Assembly (NCBI GenBank): GCA_030825115.1
Contig: JAPJQL010000011.1
Span: forward strand, 25,038-89,037
Direction of reading: 5' to 3'
DNA length: 64,000 nucleotides
From: Lachnospiraceae bacterium
GTDB lineage: Bacteria; Bacillota; Clostridia; Lachnospirales; Lachnospiraceae
Shown: positions 1 to 8,095 of the stretch, one piece after another
Numbering within the stretch: the first letter of the stretch is position 1
Layout: each line of letters begins with the position of its first letter
Program-made: the position numbers and the translations under genes
Notes under the pieces: model-generated
The model's database searches: none
What the model was told of the DNA's origin: nothing
Seen by the model: only the letters and a program-made list of their open reading frames with translations

Positions 1-144
1 CTTTATGGCAAACTTATGTCCCTGGGGAACCTCTTCCAGCGTAGTGACCTCATGTCCCCCTACTGTGACCGTCTCTCCCTTTAAGATCGGACGCAGCGCC
101 ACCGCAACATTGTCCGCTTCATGGATCCTGATGAAATCCTGCAT
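1..144 (-). CDS. uxaA: Altronate dehydratase N-terminal (SAF) part, partial
   Basis: Only the first 48 codons lie in the window; the gene runs off the left edge. The start ATG has an AAAGGAG site 8-9 bases upstream. The visible peptide begins MQDFIRIHEADNVAVAL and contains the GETVTVGG turn typical of the SAF domain at the amino end of altronate or galactarate dehydratases (UxaA/GarD). UxaA dehydrates D-altronate to 2-keto-3-deoxygluconate in galacturonate breakdown. It is divergent from a LacI regulator and uxaC, which fits one hexuronate locus. It could be a separate small SAF-only subunit, since some UxaA enzymes are split; the missing left part decides this. Confidence 0.75.
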   Translation of the reverse strand, partial: MQDFIRIHEADNVAVALRPILKGETVTVGGHEVTTLEEVPQGHKFAIK

Positions 145-225
145 ATCTTAATCTCCTTTTTCATGATTATTGTAATCATATCTTCTGTTCTCATTCACGC
201 CGTCAGACCCGCATGTCTGCGAGAA

Positions 226-239
226 TGTAAGTGCTTACA
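226..239. promoter_or_regulatory. LacI-family operator, upstream copy
   Basis: A perfect 14-base palindrome TGTAAGTGCTTACA of the LacI/GalR type. It sits about 80 bases upstream of the divergent uxaA start, where it could cover the uxaA promoter. A near-identical copy lies at 332-345; the two centres are 106 bp apart, about ten helical turns, which would suit DNA looping. Confidence 0.8.
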
Positions 240-289
240 ATTATTTTAGCGAATCTTGTATTAGAAGTCAATAATAAATTGCAAACCTC

Positions 290-318
290 TTGCAAATTTT
301 GTACAGAATGGTTATAAT
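290..318 (+). promoter_or_regulatory. Promoter of the lacI-uxaC operon
   Basis: TTGCAA at 290-295, a 17-base spacer, and a perfect TATAAT at 313-318. Transcription should begin near 325, just ahead of the operator at 332-345. The -35 box overlaps a TTG that could be mistaken for an upstream start of the regulator gene, so that start is excluded. Confidence 0.8.
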
Positions 319-331
319 AGCACCAGTAAGT

Positions 332-345
332 TGTAAGCACTTACA
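332..345. promoter_or_regulatory. LacI-family operator, downstream copy
   Basis: Perfect palindrome TGTAAGCACTTACA, differing from the copy at 226-239 only in its two central bases. It lies about 7 bases downstream of the predicted transcription start of the regulator operon, the usual place for autorepression. Confidence 0.82.
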
Positions 346-361
346 GGAAAGGGGTGACGAT

Positions 362-1363
362 TTGAATATTTACGACGTATCCGAAAAAGCCGGAGTCTCC
401 ATCGCAACCGTGTCCCGTGTCCTCAATGGCAACCCCAACGTGAGCGATAAGACAAGGGGGAAAGTCCTCTCCGTCATGGATGAGCTGGGCTATACCCCCA
501 ATGTATTTGCAAGAGGTTTAGGCCTTGGCACGATCCAGACGATCGGCATTATGTGTTCCGATTCCTCCGACCCGTATCTGGCCCACGCCATCTTCTATCT
601 GGAACGGGAACTCAGAAACAACGGCTATGACTCCATCCTGTGCTGTACCGGCACATCCCTGGAGACAAAACGGCAGTATTTTGACCTGCTCCGCTCCAAA
701 AAAGTGGACGCGATCATACTGGCCGGTTCCAAATTTGTGGAGATGAAGCCAAAGGACAACGCCTATATCATCGATGCATCCAAAGACCTTCCAATCATGC
801 TGGTCAACGGCTATCTGGAAGGCGAGAACATCTACAGCACGGTCTGCGACGACCGCTCTGCCACGCACACGGCGACAAGCCAGATGATCGCATCCGGCTG
901 CCGCAGCATCCTGTATCTGTACACCAGCTACTCCTACAGCGGCACAAATAAAATGCAGGGATACAAGGATGCGCTGAACGGACACGGTCTTCCCGTCCGC
1001 GAGGAATATATCCACCAGTGTCCCAAGGATGTGCTTGCCGCAAAGGCGCTGCTCTCCCGTCTGGACGAAGCCGGGCTTAAGTTTGACGCGGTCCTGACTT
1101 CCGATGATTCTCTCGCCGTGGGAGCCGTCAAATATGCCCATGCCGCAGGCCGCCATATCCCGGATGACTTAAGCATCGTCGGATATAATAATTCCAGCCT
1201 CGCCGTCTGCACAGACCCGGAGCTGACCACCATCGACAGCAAGGTGGAAGCGCTGTGTACGACTACCATCAATACCCTTATGGGCGTTTTCAACGGAGGC
1301 AACGTCCCAAGCAGGACGACGATCGCCGCCGATTTGATAAAAAGAGCTACAACCAAATTTTAA
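362..1363 (+). CDS. LacI-family hexuronate-locus repressor
   Basis: A 333-residue LacI/GalR regulator. Residues 1-50 form the HTH with the family signature (NIYDVSEKAGVS, then TVSRVLNG); the remainder is a periplasmic-binding-protein-like sensor domain with the usual DAVLTSDD and SIVGYNN segments. I chose the TTG start at 362 because an AGGAAAGGGG site precedes it, the HTH begins there, and any earlier start would overlap the promoter. The gene is 23 bases ahead of uxaC and divergent from uxaA, so it most likely controls both through the operators at 226 and 332, with a uronate-derived ligand as inducer. Ligand identity is inference. Confidence 0.88.
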   Translation: MNIYDVSEKAGVSIATVSRVLNGNPNVSDKTRGKVLSVMDELGYTPNVFARGLGLGTIQTIGIMCSDSSDPYLAHAIFYLERELRNNGYDSILCCTGTSLETKRQYFDLLRSKKVDAIILAGSKFVEMKPKDNAYIIDASKDLPIMLVNGYLEGENIYSTVCDDRSATHTATSQMIASGCRSILYLYTSYSYSGTNKMQGYKDALNGHGLPVREEYIHQCPKDVLAAKALLSRLDEAGLKFDAVLTSDDSLAVGAVKYAHAAGRHIPDDLSIVGYNNSSLAVCTDPELTTIDSKVEALCTTTINTLMGVFNGGNVPSRTTIAADLIKRATTKF

Positions 1364-1386
1364 TTATTTAAGGAGGATTCACAGAC

Positions 1387-2790
1387 ATGAAAGCATTTAT
1401 GGACAAGGACTTCTTACTGTCAAGCGACACCGCCAAAGCATTATTCCACAACTATGCAGAGACGACTCCGATCCTGGATTACCACTGCCATATCAACCCG
1501 AGGGAGATCGCCGAAGACCGCAAGTTTGACAATATCACCCAGGTATGGCTGGGCGGCGACCACTACAAATGGCGTCAGATGCGCTCCAACGGCGTAGACG
1601 AAAAGTACATCACCGGCGACGCCACCGACAGGGAGAAATTCCAGAAATGGGCGGAGACCATGCCAAAACTGATCGGCAACCCGCTGTACCACTGGAGCCA
1701 TCTGGAGCTGCAGAGATATTTCGGATATACCGGACACTTAAACGGCGATACCGCGGAAGAGGTATGGAACCTGTGCAACAGGCAGTTACAGGAAAAATGG
1801 ACTGTCCGCAGCCTGATCAAAGCATCCAACGTGACCCTGATCTGTACCACCGACGACCCGGTTGACAGCCTGGAATGGCACAAGATGATCGCGGCTGACG
1901 AGACATTTGACGTACAGGTCCTTCCAGCCTGGAGACCGGACAAGGCCATGAATGTGGAGAAGCCGGGATATGCAGATTATATCAGGAACTTATCGGAAGT
2001 CAGCGGCGTAAAGATAACGGATTTCGCCTCCCTGAAAGAAGCGTTGAAGATTCGGATGGCTTATTTTGCCGAGTGTGGCTGCAGCGTATCCGACCACGCG
2101 CTGGAGTATGTGATGTATGTGCCTGCTGATGAGGCAGAAATCGATGCCGTTTTAGCAAAAGGGCTTGCAGGAGAAGCTGTATCCAAGGAAGAGGAGCTGA
2201 AATTCAAGACTGCGTTCATGCTTTTCGTTGCAAAAGAATACAACCGCCTGAACTGGGCAATGCAGCTTCACTATGGCTGCAAACGCGACAACAACGCATA
2301 CATGTATGAGCAGCTTGGCGCAGATACCGGTTTTGACTGCATCAACAATTACGCTCCGTCCGCACAGATGGCAGACTTTTTGAATGCGCTCAGCGCAACC
2401 AACGAGGTTCCGAGGACCATCATCTACTCTCTGAACCCGAACGATGACGCAGCGATCGGCACCATCATCGGCTGCTTCCAGGATACCGCTGCGGCCGGCA
2501 AGATCCAGCAGGGTTCTGCATGGTGGTTCAACGACAACAAGGTAGGCATGATCAACCAGATGACCAGCCTGGCAAACTTGGGCTGCCTGGGCAATTTCAT
2601 CGGTATGCTGACCGACTCCAGAAGCTTCCTTTCCTATACCAGACACGAATATTTCAGACGCATCCTGTGCGAGCTGGTCGGCGGCTGGGTAGACAACGGA
2701 GAGTATCCGGATGACCAGAAGGCTCTGGAAGAGATCGTCAAAGGGATCTCCTACTACAACGCTGTTAAGTACTTCGGATTCAACCTGTAA
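1387..2790 (+). CDS. uxaC: Glucuronate/galacturonate isomerase
   Basis: 467 residues, full length for UxaC. It interconverts D-glucuronate with D-fructuronate and D-galacturonate with D-tagaturonate, the first step of hexuronate catabolism in the cytoplasm. Family landmarks are the metal-site DYHCHI near residue 32, the WRPDKAMN segment, RTIIYSLNPND, and the C-terminal LTDSRSFLSYTRHEYFRR block. AAGGAGG lies 10 bases before the ATG. It follows the LacI gene by 23 bases on the same transcript. Confidence 0.96.
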   Translation: MKAFMDKDFLLSSDTAKALFHNYAETTPILDYHCHINPREIAEDRKFDNITQVWLGGDHYKWRQMRSNGVDEKYITGDATDREKFQKWAETMPKLIGNPLYHWSHLELQRYFGYTGHLNGDTAEEVWNLCNRQLQEKWTVRSLIKASNVTLICTTDDPVDSLEWHKMIAADETFDVQVLPAWRPDKAMNVEKPGYADYIRNLSEVSGVKITDFASLKEALKIRMAYFAECGCSVSDHALEYVMYVPADEAEIDAVLAKGLAGEAVSKEEELKFKTAFMLFVAKEYNRLNWAMQLHYGCKRDNNAYMYEQLGADTGFDCINNYAPSAQMADFLNALSATNEVPRTIIYSLNPNDDAAIGTIIGCFQDTAAAGKIQQGSAWWFNDNKVGMINQMTSLANLGCLGNFIGMLTDSRSFLSYTRHEYFRRILCELVGGWVDNGEYPDDQKALEEIVKGISYYNAVKYFGFNL

Positions 2791-2810
2791 TTTCGATATG
2801 ATATAAGAAT

Positions 2811-2858
2811 GAATCCCGCTCGCGGGATTCTCCGCCTGCGGCGGGTCGCTATGGCGAC
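2811..2858. repeat. Cluster of short GC-rich hairpins between convergent genes
   Basis: Three consecutive palindromes: GAATCCCGC/GCGGGATTC (2811-2830), CCGC/GCGG (2832-2841), and GTCGC/GCGAC with a TATG loop (2845-2858). They lie between the ends of uxaC and degV. There is no run of T on either strand, so an intrinsic terminator is only possible; a dispersed palindromic element of the REP type is the other reading. The rest of 2791-2919 shows nothing else. Confidence 0.5.
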
Positions 2859-2919
2859 ATCTCTCATTTCCGCCGCAGTGCGATTCTCTTGTCTGTTCTA
2901 TGAAAGCCGGTCATAATCT

Positions 2920-3753
2920 CTATTTTTCAATATACTGCACCGCTACGCACCGCGGTCCTCCCTGGGTCACAAATGCCGGACTCAGCTCCAAAAGCTTCAC
3001 TTCCACCGCCGGGAATGCCAGACCGATCAGCTTCTGGATCGCCAGTGCATCCGCCAGCGCATCCGCATGGGAGATATACATCAGATGGTCTGCGCCAAGG
3101 TTCTTCCCTTTCAGATGATTCACGATACTCTCAACCGCAGACGACATCGTCCGCTTTATGCCGAATTTGTCCAGCTTCATCCCGTCATCCGTCAATTTGA
3201 TGATTGGCTTCAATTTCAAAAGCCCGCCTATGGCCGCCGCCACCGGCGTCAGCCTGCCGCCCCGTTTCAGGAAAGAAAAATCCTGCGGGATCAGAAAGCT
3301 CTCTGTCCTGCACGCCGCCTCCGACAGCCAGTTTAAAATCTCCTGTTTGCTGCTTCCGGCCTCTGCCATGCGCTGTGCCCGCTCCGCCATATACCGGTGC
3401 GGCCCGCACAAAGTCCTGCTGTTAAACACAGTGATATCCTCCCGGTTCTCTGCCATCTCCCTGGCGCTGCACGCACTCTGATAAGTTCCGGAAAGACCGT
3501 CCGCCATAGAGATGTTGATGATCTCCTCCCCGCGGTGCGCCTCATATACATCCAATACATCCCCGATCGGAGGTTGGGACGATGTCGGAATCTCTCCCGC
3601 CTCAACCCTCTGGTAAAATGCCTCCATATCCATCTGCAGGTCGCGTCCATGCCAGTCTCCGATGCTGACACAGAGCGGCACGGATTCAAATCCAGCCTCC
3701 CTGGCTTCTTTTTCTGTATACAATGTCGATGAATCTGTGATAATCCTGACCAT
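2920..3753 (-). CDS. DegV family fatty-acid-binding protein
   Basis: 277 residues, the usual DegV length. The start MVRIITDSST is the family signature, with the conserved TSQPP-like segment (TSSQPP, residues 57-62) and the ISMADGLSGTYQSA block that lines the lipid pocket. Members bind a fatty acid and in some firmicutes (FakB) hand it to the kinase FakA for phosphorylation. No FakA gene is nearby, so the partner is unknown. It stands alone, convergent with uxaC. Confidence 0.93.
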   Translation of the reverse strand: MVRIITDSSTLYTEKEAREAGFESVPLCVSIGDWHGRDLQMDMEAFYQRVEAGEIPTSSQPPIGDVLDVYEAHRGEEIINISMADGLSGTYQSACSAREMAENREDITVFNSRTLCGPHRYMAERAQRMAEAGSSKQEILNWLSEAACRTESFLIPQDFSFLKRGGRLTPVAAAIGGLLKLKPIIKLTDDGMKLDKFGIKRTMSSAVESIVNHLKGKNLGADHLMYISHADALADALAIQKLIGLAFPAVEVKLLELSPAFVTQGGPRCVAVQYIEK

Positions 3754-3927
3754 CTATAGTCCTCCAAATTACAAAATATAGTTTTAAATACCACATCTTA
3801 AAGTCTATAATATCATGATAATCCAGTCAAGACATATTTCGACATTTTTTTCATATTTTCATGTATAAAAATTCCTGTTTTAGCAAATCTTAAGAGCGAG
3901 CTTGAAATGGAAAACGGTATTTACGGG

Positions 3928-3956
3928 TTGACAAACAGACAGAACCATGATAGATT
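3928..3956 (+). promoter_or_regulatory. Promoter of the yitT-like gene
   Basis: TTGACA at 3928-3933, a 17-base spacer and TAGATT at 3951-3956. The predicted start near 3963 gives a leader of about 97 bases before the ATG at 4060. Confidence 0.7.
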
Positions 3957-3974
3957 AGGATATCGAAGAGCAAA

Positions 3975-4018
3975 GGTATTTGCGGAGCATATTTATATGG
4001 TTCGCAGATGCCTTTTTT
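3975..4018 (+). terminator. Terminator-like hairpin in the 5' leader of the yitT-like gene
   Basis: GGTATTTGCG at 3975-3984 pairs with CGCAGATGCC at 4003-4012 (10 bp with two G-U pairs) and is followed at once by six T. It lies between the promoter at 3928 and the coding start at 4060, so it may act as an attenuator or end a small leader RNA. Confidence 0.6.
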
Positions 4019-4059
4019 GTTTCGTAGAAAACTGTATATTATGGAAGGAGTTGTTGATT

Positions 4060-4905
4060 ATGAAAAGAAAGGAACTGTTTTTTGATATTCTGTGGGAAGT
4101 GATTGGCAGCATCCTGGTAGCCTTTGCCATGTACAACGTGGCTTTAAATGCCCGGTTTCCGATGACTGGTTTTTCCGGCATCTCCCTGATCTTGTACCGG
4201 CTTTATCAGCTTCCGATCGGTCTGACCACGCTTGTCCTGAACATTCCTGTGGCGATATTGTGTTACCGGCTGATCGGGAAGGAATTTATGATGAAATCCC
4301 TGCGGTGTATCGTGATCTCCTCGTTGATGGTAGATTATTTTGCTCCGCTGTTCCCCGTTTATAACGGAAACAGGATGCTTGCCGCAATCATGACAGGCAC
4401 GCTCGGGGGCATTGGATATGCGGTGATCTATATGCGTAAATCCTCCACCGGCGGATCAGATTTTCTGATCATGGCGGCAAAGGCCATGAAGCCGCATATA
4501 AAGCTGGGGACGATCGCCTTTATCTCGGATATCGGAATCATCCTTGCCGGAGGCATCATCTTCCGGGATATGGACGGGATCATCTACGGGATGATCATCA
4601 ACTTTTTATTCGCCGTCGTGGTAGACAAAGTCATGTGCGGCCTGAATTCAGGAAAGATCGGCCTGGTGGTGACAGAACACGGGGCGGAAATCTGCGATCT
4701 GATCGACCGCTGCTCCGGAAGAGGTTCCACCATCCTGGACGCACGGGGCGGGTACAAAAAACATCAAAAGCAGGTCGTCATGGTGGCCTGCAACGACAAG
4801 GAGATGTACCAGATCCAAAAAGCGGTAAAACATTTTGACGAGAGCTCGTTTATGATTGTAATGAATTCCAACGAAGTACACGGAGAGGGGTTCCGTGTCG
4901 TCTGA
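4060..4905 (+). CDS. YitT family integral membrane protein
   Basis: 281 residues. The amino half carries five or six hydrophobic segments of the YitT (DUF161) membrane domain, with the signature RKSSTGGSDFL around residues 126-136. The last ~90 residues form the cytosolic DUF2179 domain (SGRGSTILDARGGY, later MIVMNSNEVHGEGF). Function is not established for the family. I chose the ATG at 4060 because GGAAGGAG precedes it; earlier in-frame codons lie within the structured leader. Transcription is probably controlled by the leader hairpin at 3975. Confidence 0.88.
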   Translation: MKRKELFFDILWEVIGSILVAFAMYNVALNARFPMTGFSGISLILYRLYQLPIGLTTLVLNIPVAILCYRLIGKEFMMKSLRCIVISSLMVDYFAPLFPVYNGNRMLAAIMTGTLGGIGYAVIYMRKSSTGGSDFLIMAAKAMKPHIKLGTIAFISDIGIILAGGIIFRDMDGIIYGMIINFLFAVVVDKVMCGLNSGKIGLVVTEHGAEICDLIDRCSGRGSTILDARGGYKKHQKQVVMVACNDKEMYQIQKAVKHFDESSFMIVMNSNEVHGEGFRVV

Positions 4906-4908
4906 TGC

Positions 4909-5331
4909 CTATTCTGTTTTGCACTCCAGCGGTTTGTCCAGCATGAACATGGTAAAAACACCAAAAGCTGCAAGAGCCCCATCGGAGGAAAATATCTGGC
5001 AGTCGTAAACGCCAGTCCTGTTTCCTGCATGGAGGGCTTTGGCGGCTGCCTTTAAAGGTTTGCCGTCGACGGGAACGGGACGCATAAAGTTAAGCTTCCC
5101 TTCCAGGCTGACGCTTGAACGCCCATAACTCCGCGAAGCAGCCCCCACCACGGTATCGGCCAGGGATAAAAACACTCCTCCGTGGACCGTTCCGTGAATG
5201 TTGCGGTGGCGCTCGTCGGTGATGATCTCTGCTTCGGCATAGCCTTCCCGCAGCACGGTCACTTCGGCGCCTATTGTTTTTAAATAGCTGCTGTTTTCAT
5301 TGAAATATTTCCGGTACTGTTCGTAATCCAT
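4909..5331 (-). CDS. PaaI-family hotdog-fold thioesterase
   Basis: 140 residues, typical of PaaI/YdiI-like acyl-CoA thioesterases. The signature NIHGTVHGGVFLSLADTV holds the catalytic-region His-Gly-Gly and Asp, and LEGKLNFMRPV gives the second conserved strand. Hydrolysis of an acyl-CoA is expected; substrate unknown. The start MDYEQYRK has AAGGAGG 6 bases upstream. It is 25 bases downstream of the lipoprotein gene and probably shares its transcript. It ends three bases from the end of the convergent yitT-like gene. Confidence 0.88.
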   Translation of the reverse strand: MDYEQYRKYFNENSSYLKTIGAEVTVLREGYAEAEIITDERHRNIHGTVHGGVFLSLADTVVGAASRSYGRSSVSLEGKLNFMRPVPVDGKPLKAAAKALHAGNRTGVYDCQIFSSDGALAAFGVFTMFMLDKPLECKTE

Positions 5332-5356
5332 CTGCTTCCTCCTTGTGGAACGTGTG

Positions 5357-6757
5357 CTATTCCACCGGCGAAAATTCCAGCTCAAATGGCTGCTTCCAGT
5401 AAATCGCCGGAGAAATAAATTTCAGAGTCACCTCAGTATCTCCCTCATCATATAAAAAGACGCGAAATCCACTCAGACTCCCGTTCTCATCAAAATCATA
5501 CCTCTGGTTTTCCCATGCATCCCGTTCTCCCCGCTTTCGCTGGCAGAGCAGGCCTCTCAATGCGGTCTCCCCCATATCGCTGACCGCATCCACATCGACA
5601 TACACCGCAGGCTTCTCGATCATGTCGTTGGCATTCCCCCCGCTTTCCTGCTTTTGCGGTTCTTTCATCCTGCTGATCTTCAAGAGGCGTACCCTTCCAT
5701 TCTGAAATGGGATTTCCTCTGCCAATTCCTTGTCGTCGTCCGGGATTGGCAAGGTAATCGGCTCAGATACTTCGCCGGACAGCAGCGTAAGTCCGGGAAT
5801 GGTGAGGAAAAAAGGTCCATCCCGCTTATCGTCTGGCACCTCAAACAGACATCGGCGGCGGCTTCCGTCCCGGTTCACATCTCCGAGCTGATACACCCCC
5901 ATCCTGTCGATCAGTGGATTGGCCTGATCTTGTATCCAGATGGGATATTCTTCTTCCCCATTTGATAACATTGGCAGTTCAATCTTATCCCTCCCCAGCG
6001 GCGGTATATAAACCACATTTGCTGTCTGGCCGCCGGTGCTGCTGCAGACATACAGCGATACGGCGATCCCGTTCTCCACATTCTCTCCCACGGATATGAC
6101 AGAGAAATCTCCATGGGTGTCGACATCTCCCTGCTCTCCCTTGGCCAGTTCTTCCAATGTGCCGTATCCGGGTGCCCGTACCATAGATAACCGGACCGGG
6201 CTTTCCAGGTCAAGAACCCGGATCAGGTATTCGTCAGGGTATGTCTCAAAATCCAAAGCGAACGGAGTCTCAAACCTGGCCTCCAAAAAATAGCGCATAT
6301 ATCCATATGTCTCATAGAAATCATAATACGCTACATATGAAGCATTCTGGTTCTGCTCTCCGTGAGGGCGGCAGCCTTCCTGCAAAAGCCCCGGTCCTGT
6401 AAGGACCATCGCATCGCCGGATTTCCATAATGCTTCCTGATATCTTAAACCCTCTGCTGATTCCTTCTCACCGTTCCCTGAAAGATCAGAGCGGTCATCC
6501 AGGACGACGCTTACGATCAGCTCCCGATCCTGCTGTACGGCAAATACTGAATGGACCGTCACATCCCCCTGCGTCAGCTTCTGCTCCGTGCCGGGGTCCA
6601 GCATATAGATGGGATTGTCCGACATGATAATTCCATATTCTTTTACAAATTGATATGGATGTACAAGATCCCCTTGTCTTGCGCTGTTTTGGCAGCCGCT
6701 TAAAATCACAGACAGCAATCCCGCAATCACCAAAACAGACATCGCGTTTTTCTTCAT
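5357..6757 (-). CDS. Putative secreted lipoprotein of unknown function
   Basis: 466 residues. It begins with a lysine-rich start, a hydrophobic stretch, and a lipobox ending LSGC near residue 23, so lipid anchoring at the outer face of the membrane is expected. The rest is rich in beta-strand-like, acidic segments with no family I can name. The start was set at MKKNAMSVL because AGAGGGG precedes it; an upstream in-frame start would place the signal peptide inside. The thioesterase gene follows closely, but no functional link is evident. Confidence 0.75.
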   Translation of the reverse strand: MKKNAMSVLVIAGLLSVILSGCQNSARQGDLVHPYQFVKEYGIIMSDNPIYMLDPGTEQKLTQGDVTVHSVFAVQQDRELIVSVVLDDRSDLSGNGEKESAEGLRYQEALWKSGDAMVLTGPGLLQEGCRPHGEQNQNASYVAYYDFYETYGYMRYFLEARFETPFALDFETYPDEYLIRVLDLESPVRLSMVRAPGYGTLEELAKGEQGDVDTHGDFSVISVGENVENGIAVSLYVCSSTGGQTANVVYIPPLGRDKIELPMLSNGEEEYPIWIQDQANPLIDRMGVYQLGDVNRDGSRRRCLFEVPDDKRDGPFFLTIPGLTLLSGEVSEPITLPIPDDDKELAEEIPFQNGRVRLLKISRMKEPQKQESGGNANDMIEKPAVYVDVDAVSDMGETALRGLLCQRKRGERDAWENQRYDFDENGSLSGFRVFLYDEGDTEVTLKFISPAIYWKQPFELEFSPVE

Positions 6758-6815
6758 GGCAAGTCCCCCTCTGCACAATGGCTCTGACTGCTATGATCTG
6801 TTTACATCTGAATCT

Positions 6816-7091
6816 CTACACCTGCGCTCTCCACCGCTTCAGCGTCGGAAACCAGCCTTCCATCATCTTTTTTGCCTCTTCCTGAGGTCCCATCGGATAG
6901 CCGTTTTCTTCATTGAACTTCAGGTTAAACGCTATCATTTCCTCCATCGTAACCGTGTCATCGGTAAACGCGCCGTTTTTGTAACAGTAGCAGCAATATT
7001 CTTTGCTGCGGCTTCCATCTGCTCTGCTTCCAAAGTCGTCCTCCTTCTCCATCGGCATTCCACAGCTTTCACAAAAAATCCTCTTATCCAT
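6816..7091 (-). CDS. Small zinc-ribbon protein
   Basis: 91 residues. The start MDKRIFCESCGMPM gives one CxxC pair and EYCCYCYKNG gives the second, as in the putative zinc ribbon family (Pfam Zn_ribbon_2 type). The C-terminal part (MEEMIAFNLKF, then GPQEEAKKMMEGWFPTLKRW) is helical and conserved in this family. AAGGAGA lies 9 bases before the ATG. It follows the WYL regulator by 56 bases, and thus probably ends the retron transcript. Its role is unknown; similar zinc-ribbon genes are often next to YafY regulators, which may be its primary link. Confidence 0.82.
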   Translation of the reverse strand: MDKRIFCESCGMPMEKEDDFGSRADGSRSKEYCCYCYKNGAFTDDTVTMEEMIAFNLKFNEENGYPMGPQEEAKKMMEGWFPTLKRWRAQV

Positions 7092-7147
7092 CCTTATATC
7101 TCTCCTTTTTTTATTTAAGGATACAGCATCATACCTGACACGGTTTG

Positions 7148-8053
7148 TCATATTTGATATTGCTTCAGGATTTTTTCTGTCTCCGCCCTCAATTCTTCCC
7201 GGACAGACTCCGGGCTGAGTACCGTTACGTTGGCTCCGAAGGATAATAAGAAGCCAAACACCCATCTGCCTGCAACGAAAGCGGTCCTCACGTGAAAATC
7301 GCCATTCGGCAGCCGGGCAATCTCCTCCGGCGGAAAATAATCGAGCACCTGCCAGCCGGCCTCCTTTGCAAAATATAGCTCCAGATTGATCATTTCTTCC
7401 GGCTCCAACGTCATCTCCGCCTTCTTTTCCGGCGGCGGCTTCGGGATAAAACAGTCGCTTTCCACCACCACATCCGCCATTCTTCCCAGCCGGAAAAGAC
7501 GGTAATCTTTCTGTAACCTGCAATAACCGGACACATACCAGTTCCCGCCCTTAAAACAGAGGCGGTACGGCTCTATCGTCCGCACATTCTGAACCCCCGA
7601 GGAATTGTAGTATGAAAATGTCATAAGACGCCGCCCCAGGATTGCCTGCTTGCACAGGCCAAAATACTCTTTTTCCGTCTTTTTGCTGCCCCAGCTCTCA
7701 AAATCCACTTCCAGCCATTCCATCGTCTTTTTCTGAAACAGGCCGGACAGCTGGGTAATGATGGCTTTGCTGTCTCCGGCTCCCACTGCGTCCAGACTTT
7801 GAAGCGCCGTCAGAATCTGCTCCTGCTCCTCATCGCTCAAAAGGGAACGCTCCAGCCTGAACTGCTCCATCAGATAAATCCCGCCGCCATTCCCCTGCCG
7901 GGTATACACCGGAATCCCCGCAGCCGACAGAGCATCCAAATCACGGTAGATCGTCCGGCTGGATACTTCCATCCGCTCGGCCAGTTCCCCGGCCGTCATC
8001 TCCCCGCACTCCATCAGTAAGTATAAAATCTGAAATAATCTGCTGTTTTTCAT
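7148..8053 (-). CDS. HTH-WYL (YafY-type) transcriptional regulator
   Basis: 301 residues. An N-terminal HTH of the HTH_11 type (TAGELAERMEVSSRTIYRD, residues 19-37), a linker, then a WYL domain with GNWYVSGYCR and RLFRLGRM, and a C-terminal WCX-like extension. WYL domains bind nucleic acid or nucleotide ligands in PafBC and in several defence regulators. I favour the ATG at 8053 (GGAG 6 bases upstream); an ATG at 8065 is possible. The gap to the end of the retron RT is only 30-43 bases with no promoter visible, so the two are probably cotranscribed. The zinc-ribbon gene follows. Confidence 0.88.
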   Translation of the reverse strand: MKNSRLFQILYLLMECGEMTAGELAERMEVSSRTIYRDLDALSAAGIPVYTRQGNGGGIYLMEQFRLERSLLSDEEQEQILTALQSLDAVGAGDSKAIITQLSGLFQKKTMEWLEVDFESWGSKKTEKEYFGLCKQAILGRRLMTFSYYNSSGVQNVRTIEPYRLCFKGGNWYVSGYCRLQKDYRLFRLGRMADVVVESDCFIPKPPPEKKAEMTLEPEEMINLELYFAKEAGWQVLDYFPPEEIARLPNGDFHVRTAFVAGRWVFGFLLSFGANVTVLSPESVREELRAETEKILKQYQI

Positions 8054-8095
8054 CTGCCACTCCATCCGATCCCATATCGCCCTGTGAACGGTAAG

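Noticed and set aside
290..361. Upstream TTG start for the LacI regulator at 290
   Set aside because: It overlaps the -35 box and lies before the predicted transcription start; the TTG at 362 has a proper ribosome site and begins the HTH.
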